Shown: piece by piece, positions 18,385 through 28,043 of the stretch | Numbering within the stretch: the stretch's first letter is position 1 | How the letters are laid out: every line of letters starts with the position of its first letter | NCBI RefSeq assembly: GCF_021432085.1 | Contig: NZ_CP090366.1 | Span: 1,364,001-1,428,000, forward strand | Source: Stutzerimonas kunmingensis | GTDB taxonomy: Bacteria; Pseudomonadota; Gammaproteobacteria; Pseudomonadales; Pseudomonadaceae | DNA: 64,000 nucleotides | Reading direction: 5' to 3' | Program-made: the position numbers and the translations under genes | Notes under the pieces: generated by a model | What the model was told of the DNA's origin: nothing | The model's database searches: none | The model's input: only the letters and a program-made list of their open reading frames with translations

Positions 18385-19293
18385 ATGGCCTATCGAATAC
18401 GCCCGGCGCGCAACGCTGCCAAAGAGGTGCGCAAGGCCGCGCTGGGGCGCATCAACAAGGCGATCCAGGCGCTCTGTGTCGAGCCGTCCGAGCGGGCCGA
18501 GGGCGTGCACCAGGCGCGCAAGCGCTTCAAGGAATTGCGCGCGCTGCTGCGGCTGGTGCGTGAACCGCTCGGTGCGCGTTTCAGCGTCGACAATCGTCGG
18601 CTGCGCGATGCCGGACGACGCCTGGCCGAGTCACGCGATGCCGCCGCGATGCTGGAAAGCTGGGACGCCCTGGCGCGCACCGATCAGCCACTGTTCGTCA
18701 GCGATGCGTTCCGCCAGATCCGCCTGCGCTTGCAGCAGCGCGCCGCGCCGGATGGTGAGGTGCATACCGGCTTCGACGTGGAAGTGACGCAGGTGCTGGG
18801 TGACCTGCGCGCACTGACTCGCGACGTGCAGCACTGGAAATTGCCGGGCAAAGGCTTCGGCTTGCTCGCCGCGGGCTTTCGGCGAACCTATGCCGACGGT
18901 GTGCGGGATCTCGCACGTGCGCAAAAGGCGGACTCGGATGAGTTGCTTCACGAATGGCGCAAGCGGGTGAAGGACCACTGGTATCACTGCCAGCTGCTGT
19001 CCCCGTGCTGGCCGGATGCGCTGGAAAGCCGTGCGGAACAGCTCAAGCAGGTCGCCGACGCGCTGGGCGATGACCATGACCTGGCGGTGATGACTGAGCT
19101 GATGCGGTGTGAGCCCGAGCTGTTCGGTACACCGGATACCCGTGAAGCGGTGCAGCGCTGTATCGAACAGCGGCGGGCGCAATTGCAACAGCGCGCGCTG
19201 CGCCTGGGCCGCCGCTTGTATGCCGAACCGCCAAAGGCGCTGGCGGAGCGGGTCGGGGCGTACTGGCGTATCGCACGTAAGGAATCGGAATAA
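18385..19293 (+). CDS. CHAD domain-containing protein
   Basis: 302 aa alpha-helical, strongly basic protein. Two CHAD helical repeats are visible: VHQARKRFKELRALLRL near residue 42 and HEWRKRVKDHWYHCQLL near residue 190, followed by LKQVADALGDDHDLAVM, the most conserved CHAD motif. CHAD domains bind polyphosphate through these basic helices, and many associate with polyphosphate granules. There is no CYTH (triphosphatase) domain attached. GAGGGAT lies about 9 bases before the ATG. Confidence 0.9.
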   Translation: MAYRIRPARNAAKEVRKAALGRINKAIQALCVEPSERAEGVHQARKRFKELRALLRLVREPLGARFSVDNRRLRDAGRRLAESRDAAAMLESWDALARTDQPLFVSDAFRQIRLRLQQRAAPDGEVHTGFDVEVTQVLGDLRALTRDVQHWKLPGKGFGLLAAGFRRTYADGVRDLARAQKADSDELLHEWRKRVKDHWYHCQLLSPCWPDALESRAEQLKQVADALGDDHDLAVMTELMRCEPELFGTPDTREAVQRCIEQRRAQLQQRALRLGRRLYAEPPKALAERVGAYWRIARKESE

Positions 19294-19341
19294 TAGGAGC
19301 ACGCCTCGACGAGGCCGTTCTCGGGGAAGCGCGGACCGCCT

Positions 19342-19392
19342 CGTTCAGGTCGGGAACGAGGTGGTCCAACCGCTGGCGCGTTGACCTGAACG
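19342..19392. repeat. Inverted repeat between convergent CHAD and rapA genes
   Basis: Ten-base arms CGTTCAGGTC (19342-19351) and GACCTGAACG (19383-19392), separated by 31 bases, lie in the 147-base convergent gap. It could form a long imperfect hairpin serving as a shared transcription stop, but no T tract follows. Confidence 0.35.
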
Positions 19393-19440
19393 GATGGGCT
19401 GGACACCGCCTTCAGGACACACGGGCAAAGCGCTGCCGGC

Positions 19441-22290
19441 TCAGCCGGCGACCAGCACCCGTATTGCCTCCAATCGCAAGGCCGCCTTTTCCAGTGCTGC
19501 CAGGCCGTCTTCGCGCTGCTGACGCAGGGCTTCGATCTCGCTGTCGCGCACGCTCGGGTTGACCGCCTGCAGGGCTACCAGGCGCGCCAGTTCCTCGTCC
19601 AGGCCGGCCTTGAGCTTGCGTTGTGCTTCGGCAACGCGCTCGCTGTGACGCGGTGCAATCTTGGCCTCGGCGGCGGCGATCTGGGTTGCCAGCACATCGC
19701 GCTGAGCCTGGACAAACTTGTTGGCGCTGGCTCGCGGCACGCTTTCCAGCTGATCGTTGAGCGTATCGAAGGCCACCTTCGAGGCCAGGTCATTGCCGTT
19801 GCCGTCGAGCAGGCAGCGCAGCGCCAACGGCGGCAGGAAGCGGCTCAGTTGCAGCGCGCGCGGCGCCACCACTTCACTGACGAACAGCAACTCGAGCAGC
19901 ACGGTACCCGGCTTGAGCGCCTTGTTCTTGATCAGCGCGACCGCGGTATTGCCCATGGATCCGGACAGCACCAGGTCCATGCCACCCTGCACCATGGGGT
20001 GTTCCCAGGTGAGGAACTGCATGTCTTCGCGGGCCAGGGCCTGTTCGCGGTCGTAGGTGATGGTCACGGCCTCGTCGTCGCCCAGCGGGAAGCTGGCATC
20101 CAGCATCTTTTCGCTGGGGCGCAATACCAGGGCGTTTTCCGAGTGGTCTTCGCTGTCGATGCCGAACGCATCGAACAGCTGCTCCATATAGATCGGCAGG
20201 GCGAACTGGTCGTCCTGCTCCTCGATGGCTTCGACCAGTGCCTTGCCTTGTTCGCCGCCGCCGGAATTGAGCTCCAGCAGGCGGTCGCGGCCGCTGTGAA
20301 GCTCCGCTTCCAGGCGCTCGCGCTCGGCGCGGGCCTCGTCGATCAGCAGCTGATAGGCGTCGTCGTCACCTTCTTCCAGCTGCCCCAGCAGACGCTGTCC
20401 GAAGCGGTGCTGCAGGGCGTTGCCGGTCGGGCAGGTGTTGAGGAAGGCGTTCAGTGCCTGGTGATACCACTTGAACAGGCGTTCCTGCGGGCTGGTTTCC
20501 AGGTACGGCACATGCAGCTGGATGGTGTGCTGCTGGCCGATGCGGTCGAGACGGCCGATGCGCTGCTCGAGAAGGTCCGGGTGCGCCGGCAGATCGAACA
20601 GCACCAGATGGTGGCTGAACTGGAAGTTACGGCCCTCACTGCCGATTTCCGAGCAGATCAGCACCTGCGCGCCAAACTCCTCGTCGGCGAAGTAGGCCGC
20701 GGCGCGGTCGCGCTCGAGGATGCTCATGCCCTCGTGGAACACAGTCGCCGGAATGCCGGAGCGCACGCGCAGCGCGTCTTCCAGATCCAGGGCGGTCTCG
20801 GCATGGGCGCAGATGACCAGCACCTTGTACTTCTTCAGCATCTTCAGCGTGTCGATCAGCCACTCGACACGCGGATCGAACTGCCACCAGCGGTTGCTCG
20901 CCTCGCCGTCGTCCTGCTGGCTCTGGAAGGCGACCTCCGGATACAGCTCGGCATGCTCCCCTAGCGGCAGTTCGAGGTATTCGGCCGGGCAGGGCAGCGG
21001 ATAGGGATGCAGCTGGCGCTCCGGGAAACCCTGCACGGCGGCACGGGTGTTGCGGAACAGCAGACGGCCGGTGCCGTGACGGTCGAGCAGCTCGCGGATC
21101 AGCCGGCTGCTGGCCTCGATGTCGCCATCGGTGGCGGCGGCCAGCAGGGCTTCGCCCTCGGCGCCGAGGAAATCGTGGATAGTCTGGTGTGCCTGCTGTG
21201 AGAGACGGCCCTCGTCGAGCAGCTCCTGCACGGCTTCGGCCACCGGCTGGTAGCTGGAGCTTTCGGCGCGGAAGGCATCGAGGTCATGGAAACGATTCGG
21301 ATCGAGCAGACGCAGACGGGCGAAGTGGCTGTCCAGACCGAGCTGTTCCGGAGTTGCAGTCAGCAGCAGCACGCCGGGGATCACTTCGGTCAGCTGTTCG
21401 ACCAGCTTGTATTCGGCGCTGGCACCTTCCGGGTGCCAGACCAGATGGTGCGCTTCGTCCACCACCAGCACGTCCCAGCCGGCGGCAAAGGCAGCATCCT
21501 GGGCGCGTTCGTCTTCCTTAAGCCATTCCAGCGATACCAGTGCCAGCTGGGTGTCTTCGAACGGGTTGCTGGCATCGCTCTCGATGAAACGCTCGGCATC
21601 GAACAGTGCGACTTCCAGGTTGAAGCGGCGGCGCATCTCCACCAGCCACTGGTGCTGGAGGTTTTCCGGAACCAGGATCAGCACCCGGCTGGCGCGGCCT
21701 GAGAGCAACTGGCGATGGATGATCAGCCCGGCTTCGATGGTCTTGCCCAGGCCCACTTCGTCGGCCAGCAGTACGCGCGGGGCGATGCGGTCAGCGACTT
21801 CCTTGGCGATGTGCAGCTGGTGCGCGATGGGTTGCGCACGCACGCCACCGAGGCCCCACAGCGAGGACTGCAGCTGGGCGCTCTGGTGCTGCAGGGTGTG
21901 GTAGCGCAGGCTGAACCAGGCGAGCGGGTCGATCTGCCCGGCGAAGAGGCGGTCGCTGGCCAGACGGAACTGAATGAAGTTCGACAGCTGGGTTTCCGGC
22001 AGGGTGCGGGCTTCGTTCTGTGCGGTCAGGCCGTGGTAGACCAGCAGGCCGTCGACGTCGTCGACCTCGCGCACGGTCATCTTCCAGCCTTCGAAATGGG
22101 TGATCTCGTCACCGGGCACGAAGCGCACCCGCGTCAGTGGGGCGCTGCGTGTCGCGTACTGGCGCGTTTCTCCGGTCGCCGGATAGAGCACGGTGAGCAT
22201 CCGTCCATCCTGGGTCAGGATGGTTCCGAGGCCGAGTTCTGCCTCGCTGTCGCTGATCCAGCGTTGCCCCGGTAGATACTGCTGCGCCAT
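19441..22290 (-). CDS. rapA: RNA polymerase-associated SWI2/SNF2 ATPase RapA (HepA)
   Basis: 949 aa, close to the family's usual 950-970. RapA binds core RNA polymerase and recycles it after transcription. The N-terminal Tudor-like region starts [15 protein letters not shown]. The helicase core has motif [10 protein letters not shown] (residues about 176-184), motif II VVDEAHH near 275, motif III LLLTATP, motif [20 protein letters not shown] (broken: [18 protein letters not shown]) and motif [14 protein letters not shown] near 580. Large C-terminal spacer and RapA-specific domains follow. It begins a block (rapA, small gene, alkB) whose order I recall from P. aeruginosa. Single minus-strand gene, divergent from 22443. 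Confidence 0.97.
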   Translation of the reverse strand: MAQQYLPGQRWISDSEAELGLGTILTQDGRMLTVLYPATGETRQYATRSAPLTRVRFVPGDEITHFEGWKMTVREVDDVDGLLVYHGLTAQNEARTLPETQLSNFIQFRLASDRLFAGQIDPLAWFSLRYHTLQHQSAQLQSSLWGLGGVRAQPIAHQLHIAKEVADRIAPRVLLADEVGLGKTIEAGLIIHRQLLSGRASRVLILVPENLQHQWLVEMRRRFNLEVALFDAERFIESDASNPFEDTQLALVSLEWLKEDERAQDAAFAAGWDVLVVDEAHHLVWHPEGASAEYKLVEQLTEVIPGVLLLTATPEQLGLDSHFARLRLLDPNRFHDLDAFRAESSSYQPVAEAVQELLDEGRLSQQAHQTIHDFLGAEGEALLAAATDGDIEASSRLIRELLDRHGTGRLLFRNTRAAVQGFPERQLHPYPLPCPAEYLELPLGEHAELYPEVAFQSQQDDGEASNRWWQFDPRVEWLIDTLKMLKKYKVLVICAHAETALDLEDALRVRSGIPATVFHEGMSILERDRAAAYFADEEFGAQVLICSEIGSEGRNFQFSHHLVLFDLPAHPDLLEQRIGRLDRIGQQHTIQLHVPYLETSPQERLFKWYHQALNAFLNTCPTGNALQHRFGQRLLGQLEEGDDDAYQLLIDEARAERERLEAELHSGRDRLLELNSGGGEQGKALVEAIEEQDDQFALPIYMEQLFDAFGIDSEDHSENALVLRPSEKMLDASFPLGDDEAVTITYDREQALAREDMQFLTWEHPMVQGGMDLVLSGSMGNTAVALIKNKALKPGTVLLELLFVSEVVAPRALQLSRFLPPLALRCLLDGNGNDLASKVAFDTLNDQLESVPRASANKFVQAQRDVLATQIAAAEAKIAPRHSERVAEAQRKLKAGLDEELARLVALQAVNPSVRDSEIEALRQQREDGLAALEKAALRLEAIRVLVAG

Positions 22291-22442
22291 GCTGCCTCCC
22301 GCTGTGAAAAAGCCGGCTATCTTAACGGAACGTCGTCATCAGAGCGACGACCGATGGCGACTGTTCGACGCATGAAGTGTAGCGGTCCTGTTAAAGTTGG
22401 CCGGTGCCGCGGCCGATTCATCGGTAACGAGGGGTAACCAGC

Positions 22443-22739
22443 ATGCTGCCACCCATCCCATCAGGCGTATTCCCGGTCAACGCCCAGCAGGACGTGGTCA
22501 AGCCGCGCCCGGAGATCGCACCGGTGGCACCCGTGCAGCCGAGTTCGGACGAAAGTGCGGTTACCCTCGACCGACGTCATCCGCAGGAGAGCGCCGAGAT
22601 GCTGCGCGACGAGCAGCGGCGGCGTCAGCGCCGGGGTTATACCCCGGAGGAACTGGCGACCGGCGAGACTGATGAGCAGGACCAGGCCGAGCTCGAAGAG
22701 CTGCCGCGCCAGGGACTCTGGGTTGACGTCGAGGTCTGA
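22443..22739 (+). CDS. Conserved hypothetical protein upstream of alkB
   Basis: 98 aa, hydrophilic and proline/glutamate rich: an N-terminal Pro/Val stretch (PPIPSGVFPV), then RRQRRGYTPEELATGE and an acidic tail. It is probably disordered and cytoplasmic. GAGGGGT lies 7 bases before the ATG. The gene fills the same position between rapA and alkB as a small uncharacterised gene in P. aeruginosa (from memory, PA3307). The next gene starts one base after its stop, so the two are likely an operon. Confidence 0.75.
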   Translation: MLPPIPSGVFPVNAQQDVVKPRPEIAPVAPVQPSSDESAVTLDRRHPQESAEMLRDEQRRRQRRGYTPEELATGETDEQDQAELEELPRQGLWVDVEV

Positions 22740-22740
22740 G

Positions 22741-23358
22741 GTGTTCACGAACGACCCGAGCCACGCTTCATCGATCGAGTTGCCGGACGCCGCACTGGAC
22801 TACTACCCGGAGTGGGTCGACAGCGAAACCGCCGATGCCTGGCTGAAGGAGCTCGTCAGCGCCACGCCCTGGTCGCAACCCGAAATCCGAATCTATGGCC
22901 GTCACGTTGCAGTACCACGCATGGTCGCCTGGTACGGCGACGCGGACGCCGGGTATCGCTATTCCGGCCTGCGACATGATCCGCTGGCCTGGACACCGCT
23001 GTTGCGCGACATCCGTGAGCGTCTGCAGCACGAGACCGGTCAGCGCTTCAACGGTGTGTTGCTCAACCTGTATCGCGACGGACGCGACGCCATGGGCTGG
23101 CACAGTGACGATGAGCCCGAGCTGGGCGACTGCCCCACTGTCGCTTCGCTGAGCTTGGGCGCTGAGCGGCGCTTCGATCTGCGGCGCAAGGGCAGTGGGC
23201 GGATTCAACACTCGCTCGTCCTCGCACATGGCTCGCTGCTGGCCATGAGGGGCACGACGCAGCATCATTGGCAACACCAGATCGCGCGGACCAGCAAGGT
23301 GCTGCAGCCGCGCCTCAACCTGACCTTCCGCCTGATCGAGACGAGGCCGAGCAAATGA
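22741..23358 (+). CDS. alkB: AlkB-like 2-oxoglutarate/Fe(II) dioxygenase (DNA/RNA alkylation repair)
   Basis: 205 aa from a GTG start that directly follows the upstream stop, with GAGG about 10 bases before. The double-stranded beta-helix motifs are present: NLYRDGRDAMGWHSDDEPEL contains the HxD iron ligands (His about 121, Asp about 123), HHWQH supplies the distal His, and RLNLTFRLI holds the 2-oxoglutarate Arg pair. SLSLGAERRF is also typical. It resembles the ALKBH2/3-like short bacterial AlkB group that removes 1-methyladenine and 3-methylcytosine. The start upstream at 22555 in this frame overlaps another gene and is rejected. Confidence 0.9.
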   Translation: MFTNDPSHASSIELPDAALDYYPEWVDSETADAWLKELVSATPWSQPEIRIYGRHVAVPRMVAWYGDADAGYRYSGLRHDPLAWTPLLRDIRERLQHETGQRFNGVLLNLYRDGRDAMGWHSDDEPELGDCPTVASLSLGAERRFDLRRKGSGRIQHSLVLAHGSLLAMRGTTQHHWQHQIARTSKVLQPRLNLTFRLIETRPSK

Positions 23359-23516
23359 GCAGCGACGATAAGTTGATCGACTTCAGTGCAGAGCGCGCAA
23401 AGCGCATTCACGACCTCAACGACAAGCGCCTCGAGGAGATGCGCAAGACCTTCGAGCAGGTCCTGCCGCTGGGCAAGGCGAAGAAGAAGGGCAAACGCTC
23501 TCCGAAGAAGCGTTAA
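23355..23516 (+). CDS. Small basic protein translationally coupled to alkB
   Basis: 53 aa starting MSSDDKLIDFSAERAKRIHD and ending in a Lys/Arg-rich tail (KAKKKGKRSPKKR). Its ATG overlaps the alkB stop (ATGA). It is predicted to be helical in the middle (RLEEMRKTFEQVL). The basic tail suggests nucleic-acid contact, but there is no recognised domain. Normal codon use and the coupling support a real gene. Confidence 0.7.
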   Translation: MSSDDKLIDFSAERAKRIHDLNDKRLEEMRKTFEQVLPLGKAKKKGKRSPKKR

Positions 23517-23624
23517 TCGCGCCCCCCTTCAACATTGCACAGATCGATTCGCTATTAGCCGCTCGGCTCTCACCACACTTCTGCTGCTGCCCTGCCGTTT
23601 TTCGCCTCAAACACCCCTGTTTTC

Positions 23625-23638
23625 TTGACCTGGATCAG
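23625..23638 (+). promoter_or_regulatory. Candidate distal ANR/FNR box
   Basis: TTGACCTGGATCAG fits the ANR/FNR pattern TTGAT-N4-ATCAA with one change in each half. Its centre (23631.5) is exactly 50 bp upstream of a second, better box, so both could lie on the same face of the helix or act as a tandem. Confidence 0.6.
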
Positions 23639-23674
23639 TCGTTGCTCACGGCTGTGTGCGCTGCTTTGTGGCCA

Positions 23675-23716
23675 TTGACCCGGGTCAATTTTTTTAGGGG
23701 GGAGCGGGTTTAACTT
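23675..23716 (+). promoter_or_regulatory. ANR-dependent promoter of ccoM/PhrS-like RNA
   Basis: TTGACCCGGGTCAA (23675-23688) is a perfect 14-bp palindrome of the ANR/FNR type. TAACTT at 23711-23716 can serve as -10 element. With the box centre at -41.5, the usual class II position, transcription would start near 23723. Start site and regulator are inferred from spacing; the palindrome is seen directly. Confidence 0.7.
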
Positions 23717-23757
23717 GAACCCATCGAATAGCGAATCAGGTTTCGGAGGTAGGTCTC

Positions 23758-23865
23758 ATGTTTGTCGATGATGTGGTGCTCGCAGGGGTGGTCACGGTCG
23801 GCCTGATGGTCGCCTTCCTCGGAGGCTTCGGATATTTCATCTGGCGGGATGCGCACAAGAAGTAA
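23758..23865 (+). CDS. ccoM: cbb3-type cytochrome c oxidase small subunit CcoM
   Basis: 35 aa single-span membrane peptide, too short for most gene finders. It begins MFVDDVVLAGVVTVGLMVAF, has one hydrophobic helix (about residues 7-29) with glycines, and ends FIWRDAHKK, a positive-inside tail. This matches the CcoM subunit first seen as an extra helix in the P. stutzeri cbb3 oxidase structure, where it contacts CcoN/CcoP and aids assembly or stability. GGAGGT lies 7 bases before the ATG, a near-perfect ribosome binding site. No other cco genes are present, so it is expressed from its own ANR-type promoter, consistent with use at low oxygen. Confidence 0.88.
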   Translation: MFVDDVVLAGVVTVGLMVAFLGGFGYFIWRDAHKK

Positions 23866-23903
23866 GCGATTCCCGGCAGATTCAAAGAGCACGCAAGGCA
23901 TTT

Positions 23904-23930
23904 AGGCGACCTATGGTCGCCTTTTTTTTT
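23904..23930 (+). terminator. Strong intrinsic terminator of the ccoM transcript
   Basis: AGGCGACC (23904-23911) pairs with GGTCGCCT (23915-23922) around a 3-nt loop, followed by nine consecutive T. It lies 38 bases after the ccoM stop and just before the convergent pullulanase gene. Confidence 0.93.
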
Positions 23931-23939
23931 GCGCGCGAT

Positions 23940-26900
23940 TTACCGGCGTGTCTGAGGTTGGACGAATACGATCGTCGTGAACGCCGGTACCTCGAACTCC
24001 CCACTGGTGACCTTGGCCTGGCGGCTGATCGGGTCGACCGAACCCTTCAGCACCGGGTGCAACTCGTAGCCGTCCGCGCCCGGCAGGCGAACCGGCCTGT
24101 CCGAGGCATTGATCACCACCATCAGCGAGCTGTAGCGGCGGTCCAGATCGCGGCCGTCACGCGGACCATCGGCCAGACTGAAGGCGATCACGCCGGGCTG
24201 CTGTTCGGGGCCAGTGTTGTGAAACTGTAGGCGCCGTTGCACCTCGCGGGCGCTGTCGAGCTGGAACAGTGCGCTGTCGCTACGGGTTTTCAGCAGCTCG
24301 AGGAAACGTCGTTTCGCCGCGACGATGTCGGTGGTGCCCGGTTTGGCCTGCGGGTCGACAATGATCCTGCGAATCAGCGGCCAGTTGTCGCCGTCCTTGT
24401 CCGCGCGCGGCAGGCCCTTGTTCCAGTTGTTGTCCTGGTAGCTGAAATCCACCGCGTTGAACCAGTCGCCCGAATCGTAGCTGTCGCGCTGCATGGACTT
24501 CGATCGCAGGATGTCCGAGCCGAGATGGATGAACGGCACGCCCTGGCTGAACAGCGGCACCGACAGCGCCACCATGTGCAGGCGCACCCTGTCGGCAACC
24601 GACAGGCTGCTGGCCAACTTGTACTGGTTGTTGTCCCACAGCGTCTGGTTGTCGTGCTTGGAGACGTAATTGACGGTTTCCTGCGGGTCCAGCGTATAGC
24701 CGGCGGGCTGGCCGTTGTAGTCGATCTCGCTACCTTTGCGCGTGCTGCCGTCGGCGGTCACGAATTGGAAGTCGCGTAGCCCGCCAGCAATGCCGACGCG
24801 GATCAAATCGGTGGCGTGCAGCAGTTGCGCTTTTTCCTGAGCCCCGGCGCCGCTCAGCTCGTTGGGTCGCAGATAGAGCCCGTTGGCGAAGCCCTGGTTG
24901 CGGCGAATGCTGTCGCCGCCGTCGAAGGGGCTGCCGCCACGGACTGCATCACGTTGCCGATCATTGAAGGTACCGACGCCGGTGCCGGCCATGTTCAGTT
25001 GATTGGCGTTGATACCGCGTGCGTTGCCGGCAACCTCGCCGAATTCCCAGCCTTCTCCGTAGAAATAGGTGTCGCGATCGATGCGGCGAACGGCGCGATA
25101 CGCATCGACGATCTGCTCGCGCATATGGTGACCCATCAGGTCGAAGCGAAAGCCGGCGATCTTGTAGTCGCGGGCCCAGACCTTCAGCGAGTCGATCATC
25201 AGCTTCGCCATCATGCGATGTTCGCTGGCGGTGTTCTCGCAGCAGGTCGAGGTTTCCACCGCACCGGTAGTCGGGTTGCGGCGGTGGTAGTAGCCGGGTA
25301 CGACCTTGTCCAGGACGGACTTGTCGGCCAGGCCGGAAGCGTTGGTGTGGTTGTAGACCACGTCCATCACCGTGGCGAGGCCATTGCCGGCCAAGGCCTG
25401 CACCATCTGGCGGAACTCGATGATGCGCTGCACGCCTTCGGCATCGCTGGCGTAGCTGCCCTCGGGCGCGGTGAAGTGGAAGGGGTCGTAGCCCCAGTTG
25501 AAGTCATCCAGGCCGCGCAGGTCGTTGTACAGCGATTGCGCCTGACCGCTGGCCGGGTCGAAGCCCTCTAGCACCTGACGGATGCTCGCTGCGCCACAGT
25601 ACTGCGCCCAGCGCTCCCGGGCCGCATCCGACAGGTCGCAGAGCTTGGCGAAGGGGTCGTCCAGATTGATCCGCCGAGCGGGGTCTTCGTCGATGGTCGC
25701 GATGTCGAACACCGGCAGCAGCTGCACGTGGGTGAGCCCGGCCTTCTGCAGGTCGCGCAGGTGCCGCATGCCGTTGCTGTTCTGGTGGGTAAACGCTGCG
25801 TAGGTACCGCGCAGCGCGGCCGGCAGGCTGGCGTCGCTGGCGCTGAAGTCGCGCAGATGGGTTTCGTAGATCACGCTCGCTTCGGGGAGCTCCGGATGTG
25901 GCGGACGCGCGGCATCCCAGCCAGCTGGCTTGAGGTCGCCGGCGTTCAGGTCGACGACCTGGGCGTACTGGCTGTTGCGCGACAGGCTCAGGGCGTAGGG
26001 ATCGCTGACGAGCGTCGTCTCGATCCTGCCGCTGCTTGGTCGGTAGGCGGTGACTTCGTACTGGTAGTACTGGCGATCCAGCGAGCGCGGGCCTTCCAGA
26101 CTCCAGACGCCGAGCCGCTCCCGCATAGACTTCGGATAACCGGGCAGCAGCTGTTTGGCGGCATCGAATACGTGCAGGCGAACCCGCTGTGCGGTCGGTG
26201 CCCAGAGCTTGAAGGACACACCTCTGGCATCGAGCGTCGCGCCCAGCTCGCCGTTGTAGGCGAACAGCATGTCGAGGATGCCGGCGGTCTGCACTTCGGT
26301 GGCATCAATGACCCGGTCGTCCGCGTCATAGGCGATTACCACCAGCTGGCTCGTCACGGCGCGGCGCAGGTCATGTGCGCCGGCCGTGATCCGGTACGCC
26401 GGGGCTTCGGCCAGATGCGGGTGCCGGCGCCTGAGGCCATTGCGCAGGCTGGACGGCTGCATCGCCAGGGCCTGCCCGCCGTTGACGGTTCGCGCCTCGC
26501 TGTCGATGCGGATGCTGGCGTCGCTGGCATAGCGCAGTTCCAAGCGGCTGGCGCCCGGCGCACCGCCCACCAGAGCGAGCGTGAACGGATCGAGCCAGTG
26601 CGCCCGCGCGCCCTTGATCGCCACGGCGCTGCCGTTCAGCGGCGTGCTGGACAGCTGTGGGTTGCCGCTGACCGTGAAGACACGACGGCCCAGTTCGTCG
26701 AAGCGCCAGGCCAGGTCGCCACCGCCCAAGTCCTTTTCGTCGCCCTTGTGCATGATCAGATTCAGGCAGCTGGCATTGGCGCTCAGTGGAATGCGGTACA
26801 AGGCGCCGTACCGCGGGTCGGTATCCACCGCCGCGAGCGGTTGCGCCCAGCTGGTTTCAGTCGCACTTCCGCTGCAGTCGGTGGTGTTCCACAGGTGCGG

Positions 26901-27059
26901 ACCCCAACCGTTGTAGTCACCATCGGCGCGCTGATAGTAGAGCAGGGCCTCGTCGGGGCCAGGGTCGAGCGGGGTAGCCGAAGCGGATTGCATGGCCAGC
27001 GAGAAGCCGGCAAGGGCGAGCGCCGCCAGGCGCCGATAAGCGATCGAGCGAATGAGCAT
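23940..27059 (-). CDS. pulA: Secreted pullulanase-type alpha-1,6-glucosidase (GH13)
   Basis: 1039 aa. The signal peptide ([10 protein letters not shown] then a hydrophobic run) ends QSASA near residue 29; no lipobox, unlike Klebsiella PulA. N-terminal starch-binding PUD/CBM41-like domain ([20 protein letters not shown]), a second N-domain, then CBM48 ([20 protein letters not shown] near 290). The GH13 catalytic barrel has [10 protein letters not shown] near 520 (the YNWGYDP pullulanase mark), region [10 protein letters not shown], region [11 protein letters not shown] (nucleophile Asp about 638), region [11 protein letters not shown] (acid Glu about 667) and region IV SKHDNQT. It debranches alpha-1,6 links in pullulan or amylopectin outside the cytoplasm. 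An in-frame start 35 codons earlier lacks a signal peptide. It stands alone on the minus strand. Confidence 0.93.
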   Translation of the reverse strand: MLIRSIAYRRLAALALAGFSLAMQSASATPLDPGPDEALLYYQRADGDYNGWGPHLWNTTDCSGSATETSWAQPLAAVDTDPRYGALYRIPLSANASCLNLIMHKGDEKDLGGGDLAWRFDELGRRVFTVSGNPQLSSTPLNGSAVAIKGARAHWLDPFTLALVGGAPGASRLELRYASDASIRIDSEARTVNGGQALAMQPSSLRNGLRRRHPHLAEAPAYRITAGAHDLRRAVTSQLVVIAYDADDRVIDATEVQTAGILDMLFAYNGELGATLDARGVSFKLWAPTAQRVRLHVFDAAKQLLPGYPKSMRERLGVWSLEGPRSLDRQYYQYEVTAYRPSSGRIETTLVSDPYALSLSRNSQYAQVVDLNAGDLKPAGWDAARPPHPELPEASVIYETHLRDFSASDASLPAALRGTYAAFTHQNSNGMRHLRDLQKAGLTHVQLLPVFDIATIDEDPARRINLDDPFAKLCDLSDAARERWAQYCGAASIRQVLEGFDPASGQAQSLYNDLRGLDDFNWGYDPFHFTAPEGSYASDAEGVQRIIEFRQMVQALAGNGLATVMDVVYNHTNASGLADKSVLDKVVPGYYHRRNPTTGAVETSTCCENTASEHRMMAKLMIDSLKVWARDYKIAGFRFDLMGHHMREQIVDAYRAVRRIDRDTYFYGEGWEFGEVAGNARGINANQLNMAGTGVGTFNDRQRDAVRGGSPFDGGDSIRRNQGFANGLYLRPNELSGAGAQEKAQLLHATDLIRVGIAGGLRDFQFVTADGSTRKGSEIDYNGQPAGYTLDPQETVNYVSKHDNQTLWDNNQYKLASSLSVADRVRLHMVALSVPLFSQGVPFIHLGSDILRSKSMQRDSYDSGDWFNAVDFSYQDNNWNKGLPRADKDGDNWPLIRRIIVDPQAKPGTTDIVAAKRRFLELLKTRSDSALFQLDSAREVQRRLQFHNTGPEQQPGVIAFSLADGPRDGRDLDRRYSSLMVVINASDRPVRLPGADGYELHPVLKGSVDPISRQAKVTSGEFEVPAFTTIVFVQPQTRR

Positions 27060-27226
27060 GGGTGAGGGTCCCGTTGTTGTTCTTCTTGTACTGCTCGCTG
27101 GATGGTCGGCGTGGGGTATCCGATACGCATCCTCCGTTGGGGAACTGCTCGGGGCGTAGGCCAAGGCCGTAATGGCGTTCTGCTTGTCGCCCGTGCCGGG
27201 CAGGCGGAGGGGTTGCGGGAAATGAA

Positions 27227-27249
27227 GAGGGCGCCAATCAGGCGCCCTC
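27227..27249 (-). terminator. Stem-loop after phaJ
   Basis: Perfect 9-bp stem GAGGGCGCC (27227-27235) with 27241-27249, 5-nt loop, beginning 46 bases after the phaJ stop on the minus strand. The following minus-strand bases (TTCATTTC) are only moderately T rich. Confidence 0.55.
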
Positions 27250-27294
27250 GGTTTGCCCCGTCCATGAACGGCGAGGCGATGAACGTAGGGATGC

Positions 27295-27765
27295 TCAACC
27301 GATGGTGATCGGCGGCAGCTCCTTCAGTTCTACGGTCTCCTGCTTGCGTGGCGCGAGCACTTCCGCCTCGCCATCGACCACCTGCTCATCGTTCTGGTTG
27401 AACACGCGGGTGGCGATGCGCACGCGGTTCTTCGGCAGCTTCTCGAGGATTTCCAGGCGCACGGTCAGGGTGTCACCGATCTTCACCGGACGGGTGAATT
27501 TCATGGTCTGGCCGAGATAGATGGTGCCCGGGCCCGGCATGGTGCAGGCCACGGCGGCGCTGATCAGCGCGCCACTGAACATGCCATGGGCGATGCGCTC
27601 CTTGAACAGCGTACCGGCCGCGAACTCGGCATCCAGGTGGACCGGGTTGCGATCGCCGGACATGGCCGCGAACAGCTGGATGTCCTTTTCCTCTACGTGT
27701 TTTTCGAAGCTCGCCTGCTGGCCGACTTCCAGTTCGGCGTAGGGCGTGTTGCTGATGGTGCTCAT
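27295..27765 (-). CDS. phaJ: MaoC-family (R)-specific enoyl-CoA hydratase (PhaJ-like)
   Basis: 156 aa hot-dog fold protein. The hydratase motif SGDRNPVHLD near residue 36 holds the catalytic Asp and His. RIAHGMFSGALISAA and GTIYLGQTMKFTRPVKIGDTL are the other conserved MaoC segments. Members hydrate enoyl-CoA to (R)-3-hydroxyacyl-CoA, linking beta-oxidation to polyhydroxyalkanoate synthesis. Its place next to two fadD genes, in the same order I recall for P. aeruginosa PhaJ1 (PA3302), supports that role. It diverges from fadD2 over a 278-base spacer that must hold both promoters; I see no clear operator there. Confidence 0.88.
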   Translation of the reverse strand: MSTISNTPYAELEVGQQASFEKHVEEKDIQLFAAMSGDRNPVHLDAEFAAGTLFKERIAHGMFSGALISAAVACTMPGPGTIYLGQTMKFTRPVKIGDTLTVRLEILEKLPKNRVRIATRVFNQNDEQVVDGEAEVLAPRKQETVELKELPPITIG

Positions 27766-28043
27766 GGACAGTCCTCAGATGCTGGGGCGGGGCGCGTCAA
27801 CTGCTGCGCCTGATCGAATCAGGTTCCGCGCAACCGGCACAGCCCGGTACTTGCGCGCTGGGGCTGCATTCTAGATGCATGCAGCACGATTGTCCCGGGT
27901 GCAGGCCGTCCCGGCAGCGTGACGAAAGATTCACGGCAGTGATTTGTGGGGCTTGGACTGTTGCGTCGCGACGCTGACCTGATAAGTTCGCCAGAGCCCG
28001 CTGTGCGCGGGCCAGACACTCTCAGGTAAAGAGGCCAATAACA

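Larger units (their letters stand above)
23723..23930 (+). ncRNA. phrS: PhrS-like ANR-controlled RNA that also carries the ccoM reading frame
   Basis: The predicted start (23723, from the ANR box) and the terminator end (about 23930) give an RNA of about 208 nt. From memory, P. aeruginosa PhrS is an ANR-dependent RNA of about 212 nt that lies beside alkB/PA3305 and contains a 37-codon reading frame. Here the RNA follows alkB, has the same kind of control and size, and contains a 35-codon frame. This makes a PhrS orthologue likely. The part between the ccoM stop (23865) and the terminator stem (23904) would be where a base-pairing region should lie. I cannot confirm the conserved pairing element without an alignment. 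Confidence 0.6.

Noticed and set aside
23940..27059. Horizontal acquisition of the pullulanase gene
   Set aside because: No mobile elements, repeats or obvious change in base composition mark its borders, and starch use is typical of P. stutzeri.
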